A DNA stretch of 64,000 nt, taken from Auanema rhodensis. Taxonomy: Eukaryota; Nematoda; Chromadorea; Rhabditida; Rhabditidae. Of the stretch, positions 35,901 to 49,489 are shown one piece after another. The translations under genes and the position numbers were made by a program. Location of the stretch: positions 22,006,501 to 22,070,500 of the forward strand of contig OZ059896.1 in the NCBI GenBank assembly GCA_964057225.1. The letters are read 5' to 3'. The number at the start of each line of letters is the position of its first letter. The first letter of the stretch is position 1. The notes beneath the pieces are model-generated. The model was not told where the DNA came from, made no database searches, and saw only the letters and a list, made by a program, of their open reading frames with translations.

Positions 35901-38900
35901 ATTATTCTGAAATTTTTTGAAAACATTTTTGTCAAAATGTTTTTGGAAGCAATGTTGATTGTACATGGAAACTCAACATACACTAATGCATCATTTTTCA
36001 AACGATCATAACTAATTTTTGTATTAAGCGTTTCTCAATGTGGTATAGTGCATTCGATGCGGATTTTTAAGCTGCGTCGATCTGTGTTATCAGATTTGCG
36101 CTAGTTTAAAAATGCACCGAGATATCAACTGATATAAGTTCACACTTATATCCTCGATTTTCACCCTGAAGAATTGATTTTTTCGTTGAATAACATTGTC
36201 CATCGTTTTTGCCTTGAAAAAAGAAATTTAAAAACATCTACTTTTTGCTAAATTATTTTGAAATTTTTCGAAAAAATTTTTGTCAAAATGTTTTTGGAAG
36301 CAATGTTGAGTGTACATGGAAACTCAACATACACTAATGCATCATTTTTCAAACGATCATAACTAATTTTTGTATTGAGCGTTTCTCAATGTAGTATAGT
36401 GCATTCGATGCGGATTTTTAAGCTGCGTCGATCTGTGTTATCAGATTTGCGCTAGCTTAAAAATGCACCGAGATATCAACTGATATAAGTTCACACTTAT
36501 ATCCTCGATTTTCACCCTGAAGAATTAATTTTTTCGTAGAATAACATTGTCCATCGTCTTTGCCTTGAAAAAAGGAATCTAAAAACATCTACTTTTTGCT
36601 AAATTATTTTGAAATTTTTCGAAAAAATTTTTGTCAAAATGTTTTTGGAAGCAATGTTGAGTGTACATGGAAACTCAACATACACTAATGCATCATTTTT
36701 CAAACGATCATAACTAATTTTTGTATTAAGCGTTTCTCAATGTAGTATAGTGCATTCGATGCGGATTTTTAAGCTGCGTCGATCTGTGTTATCAGATTTG
36801 CGCTAGCTTAAAAATGCACCGAGATATCAACTGATATAAGTTCACACTTATATCATCGATTTTCACCCTGAAGAATTAATTTTTTCGTTGAATAACATTG
36901 TCCATCGTCTTTGCCTTAAAAAAAGGAATCTAAAAACATCTACTTTTTGCTAAATTATTTTGAAAGTTTTCGAAAAAATTTTTGTCAAAATGTTTTTGGA
37001 AGCAATGTTGATTGTACATGGAAACTCAACATACACTAATGCATCATTTTTCAAACGATCATAACTAATTTTTGTATTAAGCGTTTCTCAATGTAGTATA
37101 GTGCATTCGATGCGGATTTTTAAGCTGCGTCGATCTGTGTTATCAGATTTGCGCTAGCTTAAAAATGCACCGAGATATCAACTGATATAAGTTCACACTT
37201 ATAGCCTCGATTTTCACCCTGAATAATTAATTTTTTCGTTGAATAACATTGTCCATCGTCTTTGCCTTAAAAAAAGGAATCTAAAAACATCTACTTTTTG
37301 CTAAATTATTTTGAAATTTTTTGAAAACATTTTTGTCAAAATGTTTTTGGAAGCAATGTTGATTGTACATGGAAACTCAACATACACTAATGCATCATTT
37401 TTCAAACGATCATAACTAATTTTTGTATTAAGCGTTTCTCAATGTAGTATAGTGCATTCGATGCGGATTTTTAAGCTGCGTCGATCTGTGTTATCAGATT
37501 TGCGCTAGCTTAAAAATGCACCGAGATATCAACTGATATAAGTTCACACTTATATCCTCGATTTTCACCCTGAAGAATTAATTTTTTCGTAGAATAACAT
37601 TGTCCATCGTCTTTGCCTTAAAAAAAGGAATCTAAAAACATCTACTTTTTGCTAAATTATTCTGAAATTTTTTGAAAACATTTTTGTCAAAATGTTTTTG
37701 GAAGCAATGTTGATTGTACATGGAAACTCAACATACACTAATGCATCATTTTTCAAACGATCATAACTAATTTTTGTATTAAGCGTTTCTCAATGTAGTA
37801 TAGTGCATTCGATGCGGATTTTTAAGCTGCGTCGATCTGTGTTATCAGATTTGCGCTAGCTTAAAAATGCACCGAGATATCAACTGATATAAGTTCACAC
37901 TTATAGCCTCGATTTTCACCCTGAATAATTAATTTTTTCGTTGAATAACATTGTCCATCGTCTTTGCCTCAAAAAAAGGAATCTAAAAACATCTACTTTT
38001 TGCTAAATTATTTTGAAATTTTTTGAAAACATTTTTGTCAAAATGTTTTTGGAAGCAATGTTGATTGTACATGGAAACTCAACATACACTAATGCATCAT
38101 TTTTCAAACGATCATAACTAATTTTTGTATTAAGCGTTTCTCAATGTAGTATAGTGCATTCGATGCGGATTTTTAAGCTGCGTCGATCTGTGTTATCAGA
38201 TTTGCGCTAGCTTAAAAATGCACCGAGATATCAACTGATATAAGTTCACACTTATATCCTCGATTTTCACCCTGAAGAATTAATTTTTTCGTAGAATAAC
38301 ATTGTCCATCGTCTTTGCCTTAAAAAAAGGAATCTAAAAACATCTACTTTTTGCTAAATTATTCTGAAATTTTTTGAAAACATTTTTGTCAAAATGTTTT
38401 TGGAAGCAATGTTGATTGTACATGGAAACTCAACATACACTAATGCATCATTTTTCAAACGATCATAACTAATTTTTGTATTAAGCGTTTCTCAATGTGG
38501 TATAGTGCATTCGATGCGGATTTTTAAGCTGCGTCGATCTGTGTTATCAGATTTGCGCTAGTTTAAAAATGCACCGAGATATCAACTGATATAAGTTCAC
38601 ACTTATATCCTCGATTTTCACCCTGAAGAATTGATTTTTTCGTTGAATAACATTGTCCATCGTTTTTGCCTTGAAAAAAGAAATTTAAAAACATCTACTT
38701 TTTGCTAAATTATTTTGAAATTTTTCGAAAAAATTTTTGTCAAAATGTTTTTGGAAGCAATGTTGAGTGTACATGGAAACTCAACATACACTAATGCATC
38801 ATTTTTCAAACGATCATAACTAATTTTTGTATTAAGCGTTTCTCAATGTAGTATAGTGCATTCGATGCGGATTTTTAAGCTGCGTCGATCTGTGTTATCA

Positions 38901-39965
38901 GATTTGCGCTAGCTTAAAAATGCACCGAGATATCAACTGATATAAGTTCACACTTATATCCTCGATTTTCACCCTGAAGAATTAATTTTTTCGTAGAATA
39001 ACATTGTCCATCGTCTTTGCCTTGAAAAAAGGAATCTAAAAACATCTACTTTTTGCTAAATTATTTTGAAATTTTTCGAAAAAATTTTTGTCAAAATGTT
39101 TTTGGAAGCAATGTTGAGTGTACATGGAAACTCAACATACACTAATGCATCATTTTTCAAACGATCATAACTAATTTTTGTATTAAGCGTTTCTCAATGT
39201 AGTATAGTGCATTCGATGCGGATTTTTAAGCTGCGTCGATCTGTGTTATCAGATTTGCGCTAGCTTAAAAATGCACCGAGATATCAACTGATATAAGTTC
39301 ACACTTATATCCTCGATTTTCACCCTGAAGAATTAATTTTTTCGTCGAATAACATTGTCCATCGTCTTTGCTTTGAAAAAAGAAATCTAAAAACATCTAC
39401 TTTTTGCTAAATTATTCTGAAATTTTTTGAAAACATTTTTGTCAAAATGTTTTTGGAAGCAATGTTGATTGTACATGGAAACTCAACATACACTAATGCA
39501 TCATTTTTCAAACGATCATAACTAATTTTTGTATTAAGCGTTTCTCAATGTAGTATAGTGCATTTGATGCGGATTTTTAAGCTGCGTCGATCTGTGTTAT
39601 CAGATTTGCGCTAGCTTAAAAATGCACCGAGATATCAACTGATATAAGTTCACACTTATATCCTCGATTTTCACCCTGAAGAATTAATTTTTTCGTTGAA
39701 TAACATTGTCCATCGTTTTTGCCTTGAAAAAAGAAATCTAAAAACATCTACTTTTTGCTAAATTATTCTGAAATTTTTCGCAAAAAGTTTTGTCAAAATG
39801 TTTTTGGAAGCAATGTTGATTGTACTTGGAAACTCAACATACACTAATGCATCATTTTTCAAACGATCATAACTAATTTTTGTATTAAGCGTTTCTCAAT
39901 GTAGTATAGTGCATTCGATGCGGATTTTTAAGCTGCGTCGATCTGTGTTATCAGATTTGCGCTAG
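32993..39965. repeat. Long duplicated segment, copy C
   Basis: Twenty monomers from 32992 to 39661 match those from 22813 to 29482 one for one, at a constant offset of 10179 bp (29 monomers). Shared private markers are GCGTTAAAAAAAGG plus GGAACC (24568 and 34747), TTAAGCTTTT (25270 and 35449), CCTCAAAAAAAGG (27727 and 37906), and CGCAAAAAG with TGTACTTGG (29482 and 39661). Similarity ends within the last monomer: copy A has GCTAGTTTA there and copy C has GCTAGCTTA. The similarity is high enough that either very recent duplication or an assembly error has to be considered. Confidence 0.85.
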
Positions 39966-40076
39966 CTTAAAAATGCACCGAGATATCAACTGATATAAGT
40001 TCACACTTATATCCTCGATTTTCACCCTGAAGAATTAATTTTTTCGTTGAATAACATTGTCCATCGTCTTTGCCTT

Positions 40077-40084
40077 AAAAAAAA
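40077..40084. other. One-base insertion (A run of eight), 352-bp monomer
   Basis: The W1 monomer starting at 40012 has eight A bases after CCTT where the other W1 copies have seven. This makes the monomer 352 bp and shifts the phase of everything to its right by one base. It is the first monomer of domain III and also carries the private CGTCGTTCTG instead of CGTCGATCTG. Confidence 0.9.
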
Positions 40085-42469
40085 GGAGTCTAAAAACATC
40101 TACTTTTTGTTAAATTATTCTGAAATTTTTTGAAAACATTTTTGTCAAAATGTTTTTGGAAGCAATGTTGATTGTACATGGAAACTCAACATACACTAAT
40201 GCATCATTTTTCAAACGATCATAACTAATTTTTGTATTAAGCGTTTCTCAATGTAGTATAGTGCATTTGATGCGGATTTTTAAGCTGCGTCGTTCTGTGT
40301 TATCAGATTTGCGCTAGCTTAAAAATGCACCGAGATATCAACTGATATAAGTTCACACTTATATCCTCGATTTTCACCCTGAAGAATTAATTTTTTCGTT
40401 GAATAACATTGTCCATCGTTTTTGCCTTGAAAAAAGAAATCTAAAAACATCTACTTTTTGCTAAATTATTCTGAAATTTTTCGAAAAAAGTTTTGTCAAA
40501 ATGTTTTTGGAAGCAATGTTGATTGTACATGGAAACTCAACATACACTAATGCATCATTTTTCAAACGATCATAACTAATTTTTGTATTAAGCGTTTCTC
40601 AATGTAGTATAGTGCATTCGATGCGGATTTTTAAGCTGCGTCGATCTGTGTTATCAGATTTGCGCTAGCTTAAAAATGCACCGAGATATCAACTGATATA
40701 AGTTCACACTTATATCCTCGATTTTCACCCTGAAGAATTAATTTTTTCGTTGAATAACATTGTCCATCGTCTTTGCCTTAAAAAAAGGAGTCTAAAAACA
40801 TCTACTTTTTGTTAAATTATTCTGAAATTTTTTGAAAACATTTTTGTCAAAATGTTTTTGGAAGCAATGTTGATTGTACATGGAAACTCAACATACACTA
40901 ATGCATCATTTTTCAAACGATCATAACTAATTTTTGTATTAAGCGTTTCTCAATGTAGTATAGTGCATTTGATGCGGATTTTTAAGCTGCGTCGATCTGT
41001 GTTATCAGATTTGCGCTAGCTTAAAAATGCACCGAGATATCAACTGATATAAGTTCACACTTATATCCTCGATTTTCACCCTGAAGAATTGATTTTTTCG
41101 TTGAATAACATTGTCCATCGTTTTTGCCTTGAAAAAAGAAATCTAAAAACATCTACTTTTTGCTAAATTATTCTGAAATTTTTCGAAAAAAGTTTTGTCA
41201 AAATGTTTTTGGAAGCAATGTTGATTGTACATGGAAACTCAACATACACTAAAGCATCATGTTTCAAACGATCATAACTAATTTTTGTATTAAGCGTTTC
41301 TCAATGTAGTATAGTGTATTCGATGCGGATTTTTAAGCTGCGTCGATCTGTGTTATCAGATTTGCGCTAGCTTAAAAATGCACCGAGATATCAACTGATA
41401 TAAGTTCACACTTATAGCCTCGATTTTCACCCTGAAGAATTAATTTTTTCGTTGAATAACATTGTCCATCGTCTTTGCTTTGAAAAAAGGAATCTAAAAA
41501 CATCTACTTTTTGCTAAATTATTTTGAAATTTTTCGAAAAAATTTTTGTCAAAATGTTTTTGGAAGCAATGTTGATTGTACATGGAAACTCAACATACAC
41601 TAATGCATCATTTTTCAAACGATCATAACTAATTTTTGTATTAAGCGTTTCTCAATGAAGTATAGTGCATTCGATGCGGATTTTTAAGCTGCGTCGATCT
41701 GTGTTATCAGATTTGCGCTAGCTTAAAAATGCACCGAGATATCAACTGATATAAGTTCACACTTATATCCTCGATTTTCACCCTGAAGAATTAATTTTTT
41801 CGTTGAATAACATTGTCCATCGTTTTTGCCTTGAAAAAAGAAATCTAAAAACATCTACTTTTTGCTAAATTATTCTGAAATTTTTCGAAAAAAGTTTTGT
41901 CAAAATGTTTTTGGAAGCAATGTTGATTGTACATGGAAACTCAACATACACTAATGCATCATTTTTCAAACGATCATAACTAATTTTTGTATTAAGCGTT
42001 TCTCAATGTAGTATAGTGTATTCGATGCGGATTTTTAAGCTGCGTCGATCTGTGTTATCAGATTTGCGCTAGCTTAAAAATGCACCGAGATATCAACTGA
42101 TATAAGTTCACACTTATATCCTCGATTTTCACCCTGAAGAATTAATTTTTTCGTCGAATAACATTGTCCATCGTCTTTGCTTTGAAAAAAGGAATCTAAA
42201 AACATCTACTTTTTGCTAAATTATTTTGAAATTTTTCGAAAAAATTTTTGTCAAAATGTTTTTGGAAGCAATGTTGATTGTACATGGAAACTCAACATAC
42301 ACTAATGCATCATTTTTCAAACGATCATAACTAATTTTTGTATTAAGCGTTTCTCAATGTAGTATAGTGCATTCGATGCGGATTTTTAAGCTGCGTCGAT
42401 CTGTGTTATCAGATTTGCGCTAGCTTAAAAATGCACCGAGATATCAACTGATATAAGTTCACACTTATA

Positions 42470-43873
42470 TCCTCGATTTTCACCCTGAAGAATTAATTTT
42501 TTCGTCGAATAACATTGTCCATCGTCTTTGCTTTGAAAAAAGGAATCTAAAAACATCTACTTTTTGCTAAATTATTCTGAAATTTTTTGAAAACATTTTT
42601 GTCAAAATGTTTTTGGAAGCAATGTTGTTTGTACATGGAAACTCAACATACACTAATGCATCATTTTTCAAACGATCATAACTAATTTTTGTATTAAGCG
42701 TTTCTCAATGTAGTATAGTGCATTTGATGCGGATTTTTAAGCTGCGTCGATCTGTGTTATCAGATTTGCGCTAGCTTAAAAATGCACCGAGATATCAACT
42801 GATATAAGTTCACACTTATATCCTCGATTTTCACCCTGAAGAATTAATTTTTTCGTTGAATAACATTGTCCATCGTTTTTGCCTTGAAAAAAGAAATCTA
42901 AAAACATCTACTTTTTGCTAAATTATTCTGAAATTTTTCGAAAAAAGTTTTGTCAAAATGTTTTTGGAAGCAATGTTGATTGTACATGGAAACTCAACAT
43001 ACACTAATGCATCATTTTTCAAACGATCATAACTAATTTTTGTATTAAGCGTTTCTCAATGTAGTATAGTGTATTCGATGCGGATTTTTAAGCTGCGTCG
43101 ATCTGTGTTATCAGATTTGCGCTAGCTTAAAAATGCACCGAGATATCAACTGATATAAGTTCACACTTATATCCTCGATTTTCACCCTGAAGAATTAATT
43201 TTTTCGTCGAATAACATTGTCCATCGTCTTTGCTTTGAAAAAAGGAATCTAAAAACATCTACTTTTTGCTAAATTATTTTGAAATTTTTCGAAAAAATTT
43301 TTGTCAAAATGTTTTTGGAAGCAATGTTGAGTGTACATGGAAACTCAACATACACTAATGCATCATGTTTCAAACGATCATAACTAATTTTTGTATTAAG
43401 CGTTTCTCAATGTAGTATAGTGCATTCGATGCGGATTTTTAAGCTGCGTCGATCTGTGTTATCAGATTTGCGCTAGCTTAAAAATGCACCGAGATATCAA
43501 CTGATATATGTTCACACTTATATCCTCGATTTTCACCCTGAAGAATTAATTTTTTCGTTGAATAACATTGTCCATCGTCTTTGCCTTAAAAAAAGGAGTC
43601 TAAAAACATCTACTTTTTGTTAAATTATTCTGAAATTTTTTGAAAACATTTTTGTCAAAATGTTTTTGGAAGCAATGTTGATTGTACATGGAAACTCAAC
43701 ATACACTAATGCATCATTTTTCAAACGATCATAACTAATTTTTGTATCAAGCGTTTCTCAATGTAGTATAGTGCATTCGATGCGGATTTTTAAGCTGCGT
43801 CGATCTGTGTTATCAGATTTGCGCTAGCTTAAAAATGCACCGAGATATCAACTGATATAAGTTCACACTTATA
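42470..43873. repeat. W6-W4-W7-W1 block, first copy
   Basis: Four monomers (42470 W6 with GTTGTTTGT, 42821 W4, 43172 W7 ending in ATATATGTTC, 43523 W1 with GTATCAAGCG) recur in the same order at 49841, 50192, 50543 and 50894, 7371 bp (21 monomers) later. The second copy differs in one T fewer in the W1 monomer. A similar order (60720 W6, 61071 W4, 61422 W7, 61773 W1) occurs a third time, with a W1 that has TAAGGCATC instead of GTATCAAGCG. Confidence 0.8.
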
Positions 43874-44575
43874 TCCTCGATTTTCACCCTGAAGAATTAA
43901 TTTTTTCGTTGAATAACATTGTCCATCGTCTTTGCCTTAAAAAAAGGAGTCTAAAAACATCTACTTTTTGTTAAATTATTCTGAAATTTTTTGAAAACAT
44001 TTTTGTCAAAATGTTTTTGGAAGCAATGTTGATTGTACATGGAAACTCAACATACACTAATGCATCATTTTTCAAACGATCATAACTAATTTTTGTATTA
44101 AGCGTTTCTCAATGTAGTATAGTGCATTTGATGCGGATTTTTAAGCTGCGTCGATCTGTGTTATCAGATTTGCGCTAGCTTAAAAATGCACCGAGATATC
44201 AACTGATATAAGTTCACACTTATATCCTCGATTTTCACCCTGAAGAATTAATTTTTTCGTTGAATAACATTGTCCATCGTTTTTGCCTTGAAAAAAGAAA
44301 TCTAAAAACATCTACTTTTTGCTAAATTATTCTGAAATTTTTCGAAAAAAGTTTTGTCAAAATGTTTTTGGAAGCAATGTTGATTGTACATGGAAACTCA
44401 ACATACACTAATGCATCATTTTTCAAACGATCATAACTAATTTTTGTATTAAGCGTTTCTCAATGTAGTATAGTGCATTCGATGCGGATTTTTAAGCTGC
44501 GTCGATCTGTGTTATCAGATTTGCGCTAGCTTAAAAATGCACCGAGATATCAACTGATATAAGTTCACACTTATA

Positions 44576-46681
44576 TCCTCGATTTTCACCCTGAAGAATT
44601 ATATTTTTCGTTGAATAACATTGTCCATCGTCTTTGCCTTAAAAAAAGGAGTCTAAAAACATCTACTTTTTGTTAAATTATTCTGAAATTTTTTGAAAAC
44701 ATTTTTGTCAAAATGTTTTTGGAAGCAATGTTGATTGTACATGGAAACTCAACATACACTAATGCATCATTTTTCAAACGATCATAACTAATTTTTGTAT
44801 TAAGCGTTTCTCAATGTAGTATAGTGCATTCGATGCGGATTTTTAAGCTGCGTCGATCTGTGTTATCAGATTTGCGCTAGCTTAAAAATGCACCGAGATA
44901 TCAACTGATATAAGTTCACACTTATATCCTCGATTTTCACCCTGAAGAATTGATTTTTTCGTTGAATAACATTGTCCATCGTTTTTGCCTTGAAAAAAGA
45001 AATCTAAAAACATCTACTTTTTGCTAAATTATTCTGAAATTTTTCGAAAAAAGTTTTGTCAAAATGTTTTTGGAAGCAATGTTGATTGTACATGGAAACT
45101 CAACATACACTAAAGCATCATGTTTCAAACGATCATAACTAATTTTTGTATTAAGCGTTTCTCAATGTAGTATAGTGTATTCGATGCGGATTTTTAAGCT
45201 GCGTCGATCTGTGTTATCAGATTTGCGCTAGCTTAAAAATGCACCGAGATATCAACTGATATAAGTTCACACTTATATCCTCGATTTTCACCCTGAAGAA
45301 TTGTATTTTTCGTTGAATAACATTGTCCATCGTCTTTGCCTTAAAAAAAGGAGTCTAAAAACATCTACTTTTTGTTAAATTATTCTGAAATTTTTTGAAA
45401 ACATTTTTGTCAAAATGTTTTTGGAAGCAATGTTGATTGTACATGGAAACTCAACATACACTAATGCATCATTTTTCAAACGATCATAACTAATTTTTGT
45501 ATTAAGCGTTTCTCAATGTAGTATAGTGCATTCGATGCGGATTTTTAAGCTGCGTCGATCTGTGTTATCAGATTTGCGCTAGCTTAAAAATGCACCGAGA
45601 TATCAACTGATATAAGTTCACACTTATATCCTCGATTTTCACCCTGAAGAATTGATTTTTTCGTTGAATAACATTGTCCATCGTTTTTGCCTTGAAAAAA
45701 GAAATCTAAAAACATCTACTTTTTGCTAAATTATTCTGAAATTTTTCGAAAAAAGTTTTGTCAAAATGTTTTTGGAAGCAATGTTGATTGTACATGGAAA
45801 CTCAACATACACTAAAGCATCATGTTTCAAACGATCATAACTAATTTTTGTATTAAGCGTTTCTCAATGTAGTATAGTGTATTCGATGCGGATTTTTAAG
45901 CTGCGTCGATCTGTGTTATCAGATTTGCGCTAGCTTAAAAATGCACCGAGATATCAACTGATATAAGTTCACACTTATATCCTCGATTTTCACCCTGAAG
46001 AATTATATTTTTCGTTGAATAACATTGTCCATCGTCTTTGCCTTAAAAAAAGGAGTCTAAAAACATCTACTTTTTGTTAAATTATTCTGAAATTTTTTGA
46101 AAACATTTTTGTCAAAATGTTTTTGGAAGCAATGTTGATTGTACATGGAAACTCAACATACACTAATGCATCATTTTTCAAACGATCATAACTAATTTTT
46201 GTATTAAGCGTTTCTCAATGTAGTATAGTGCATTCGATGCGGATTTTTAAGCTGCGTCGATCTGTGTTATCAGATTTGCGCTAGCTTAAAAATGCACCGA
46301 GATATCAACTGATATAAGTTCACACTTATATCCTCGATTTTCACCCTGAAGAATTGATTTTTTCGTTGAATAACATTGTCCATCGTTTTTGCCTTGAAAA
46401 AAGAAATCTAAAAACATCTACTTTTTGCTAAATTATTCTGAAATTTTTCGAAAAAAGTTTTGTCAAAATGTTTTTGGAAGCAATGTTGATTGTACATGGA
46501 AACTCAACATACACTAAAGCATCATGTTTCAAACGATCATAACTAATTTTTGTATTAAGCGTTTCTCAATGTAGTATAGTGTATACGATGCGGATTTTTA
46601 AGCTGCGTCGATCTGTGTTATCAGATTTGCGCTAGCTTAAAAATGCACCGAGATATCAACTGATATAAGTTCACACTTATA
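44576..46681. repeat. Dimer higher-order repeat W1-W2, three copies
   Basis: Three tandem copies of a 702-bp unit occupy 44576-45277, 45278-45979 and 45980-46681. The first monomer of each is a W1 with an altered start, AATTATATTTTTCG or AATTGTATTTTTCG in place of AATTAATTTTTTCG; the second is W2 with TAAAGCATCATGTTT and GTGTATTCG. Small differences exist between copies: the middle W1 has AATTGTA, and the last W2 has GTGTATACG. The TAAAGCATC variant is otherwise found only at 41066. Confidence 0.9.
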
Positions 46682-47383
46682 TCCTCGATTTTCACCCTGA
46701 AGAATTAATTTTTTCGTCGAATAACATTGTCCATCGTCTTTGCTTTGAAAAAAGGAATCTAAAAACATCTACTTTTTGCTAAATTATTTTGAAATTTTTC
46801 GAAAAAATTTTTGTCAAAATGTTTTTGGAAGCAATGTTGAGTGTACATGGAAACTCAACATACACTAATGCATCATGTTTCAAACGATCATAACTAATTT
46901 TTGTATTAAGCGTTTCTCAATGTAGTATAGTGCATTCGATGCGGATTTTTGAGCTGCGTCGATCTGTGTTATCAGATTTGCGCTAGCTTAAAAATGCACC
47001 GAGATATCAACTGATATAAGTTTACACTTATATCCTCGATTTTCACCCTGAAGAATTAATTTTTTCGTCGAATAACATTGTCCATCGTCTTTGCTTTGAA
47101 AAAAGGAATCTAAAAACATCTACTTTTTGCTAAATTATTTTGAAATTTTTCGAAAAAATTTTTGTCAAAATGTTTTTGGAAGCAATGTTGAGTGTACATG
47201 GAAACTCAACATACACTAATGCATCATTTTTCAAACGATCATAACTAATTTTTGTATTAAGCGTTTCTCAATGTAGTATAGTGCATTCGATGCGGATTTT
47301 TAAGCTGCGTCGATCTGTGTTATCAGATTTGCGCTAGCTTAAAAATGCACCGAGATATCAACTGATATAAGTTCACACTTATA

Positions 47384-49489
47384 GCCTCGATTTTCACCCT
47401 GAAGAATTAATTTTTTCGTTGAAAAACATTGTCCATCGTCTTTGCTTTGAAAAAAGGAATCTAAAAACATCTACTTTTTGCTAAATTATTTTGAAATTTT
47501 TCGAAAAAATTTTTGTCAAAATGTTTTTGGAAGCAATGTTGATTGTACATGGAAACTCAACATACACTAATGCATCATTTTTCAAACGATCATAACTAAT
47601 TTTTGTATTAAGCGTTTCTCAATGTAGTATAGTGCATTCGATGCGGATTTTTAAGCTGCGTCGATCTGTGTTATCAGATTTGCGCTAGCTTAAAAATGCA
47701 CCGAGATATCAACTGATATAAGTTCACACTTATATCCTCGATTTTCACCCTGAAGAATTAATTTTTTCGTCGAATAACATTGTCCATCGTCTTTGCTTTG
47801 AAAAAAGGAATCTAAAAACATCTACTTTTTGCTAAATTATTCTGAAATTTTTTGAAAACATTTTTGTCAAAATGTTTTTGGAAGCAATGTTGTTTGTACA
47901 TGGAAACTCAACATACACTAATGCATCATTTTTCAAACGATCATAACTAATTTTTGTATTAAGCGTTTCTCAATGTAGTATAGTGCATTTGATGCGGATT
48001 TTTAAGCTGCGTCGATCTGTGTTATCAGATTTGCGCTAGCTTAAAAATGCACCGAGATATCAACTGATATAAGTTCACACTTATATCCTCGATTTTCACC
48101 CTGAAGAATTAATTTTTTCGTTGAATAACATTGTCCATCGTCTTTGCTTTGAAAAAAGGAATCTAAAAACATCTACTTTTTGCTAAATTATTTTGAAATT
48201 TTTCGAAAAAATTTTTGTCAAAATGTTTTTGGAAGCAATGTTGATTGTACATGGAAACTCAACATACACTAATGCATCATTTTTCAAACGATCATAACTA
48301 ATTTTTGTATTAAGCGTTTCTCAATGTAGTATAGTGCATTCGATGCGGATTTTTAAGCTGCGTCGATCTGTGTTATCAGATTTGCGCTAGCTTAAAAATG
48401 CACCGAGATATCAACTGATATAAGTTCACACTTATAGCCTCGATTTTCACCCTGAAGAATTAATTTTTTCGTTGAATAACATTGTCCATCGTCTTTGCTT
48501 TGAAAAAAGGAATCTAAAAACATCTACTTTTTGCTAAATTATTTTGAAATTTTTCGAAAAAATTTTTGTCAAAATGTTTTTGGAAGCAATGTTGATTGTA
48601 CATGGAAACTCAACATACACTAATGCATCATTTTTCAAACGATCATAACTAATTTTTGTATTAAGCGTTTCTCAATGTAGTATAGTGCATTCGATGCGGA
48701 TTTTTAAGCTGCGTCGATCTGCGTTATCAGATTTGCGCTAGCTTAAAAATGCACCGAGATATCAACTGATATAAGTTCACACTTATATCCTCGATTTTCA
48801 CCCTGAAGAATTAATTTTTTCGTCGAATAACATTGTCCATCGTCTTTGCTTTGAAAAAAGGAATCTAAAAACATCTACTTTTTGCTAAATTATTCTGAAA
48901 TTTTTTGAAAACATTTTTGTCAAAATGTTTTTGGAAGCAATGTTGTTTGTACATGGAAACTCAACATACACTAATGCATCATTTTTCAAACGATCATAAC
49001 TAATTTTTGTATTAAGCGTTTCTCAATGTAGTATAGTGCATTTGATGCGGATTTTTAAGCTGCGTCGATCTGTGTTATCAGATTTGCGCTAGCTTAAAAA
49101 TGCACCGAGATATCAACTGATATAAGTTCACACTTATATCCTCGATTTTCACCCTGAAGAATTAATTTTTTCGTTGAATAACATTGTCCATCGTCTTTGC
49201 TTTGAAAAAAGGAATCTAAAAACATCTACTTTTTGCTAAATTATTTTGAAATTTTTCGAAAAAATTTTTGTCAAAATGTTTTTGGAAGCAATGTTGATTG
49301 TACATGGAAACTCAACATACACTAATGCATCATTTTTCAAACGATCATAACTAATTTTTGTATTAAGCGTTTCTCAATGAAGTATAGTGCATTCGATGCG
49401 GATTTTTAAGCTGCGTCGATCTGTGTTATCAGATTTGCGCTAGCTTAAAAATGCACCGAGATATCAACTGATATAAGTTCACACTTATA
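47384..49489. repeat. Trimer higher-order repeat W3-W6-W3, two copies
   Basis: Two tandem 1053-bp units occupy 47384-48436 and 48437-49489. In each, the first monomer starts with TATAGCC and has TCGTTG and GCTTTG, the second is W6 with TCGTCG, GTTGTTTGT and GTGCATTTG, and the third is a W3 without the TATAGCC start. Private differences are GAAAAACATT at 47384, CTGCGTTATC at the end of the 48437 monomer, and CAATGAAGTATAG in the 49139 monomer. The last variant also occurs in the 41417 monomer. Confidence 0.85.

Larger units (their letters stand above)
16144..40011. repeat. Array domain II (U-class monomers)
   Basis: This domain has 68 monomers. U1: TATATCATCG start and GAAAGTTTTCG. U2: TATAGCC start, GAATAATT, GAAAACATT. 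U3: AATTGATT, CGTTTTTGCC, AAGAAATTTA, CGAAAAAATTTTT. U4: TCGTAG, CCTTAAAAAAAGG, GAAAACATT, usually with CAATGTGGTATAG and GCTAGTTTA. U5: TCGTAG with CTTTGTCTTG or CTTTGCCTTG, and mostly GTTGAG. Two additional monomers near the ends of long duplications (29131 and 39310 with GCTTTGAAAAAAGAAATC; 29482 and 39661 with CGCAAAAAG and TGTACTTGG) resemble domain III. Offsets 37 (A), 78 (T), 114 (G), 243 (G) and 306 (T) are the most useful domain markers. Confidence 0.85.
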
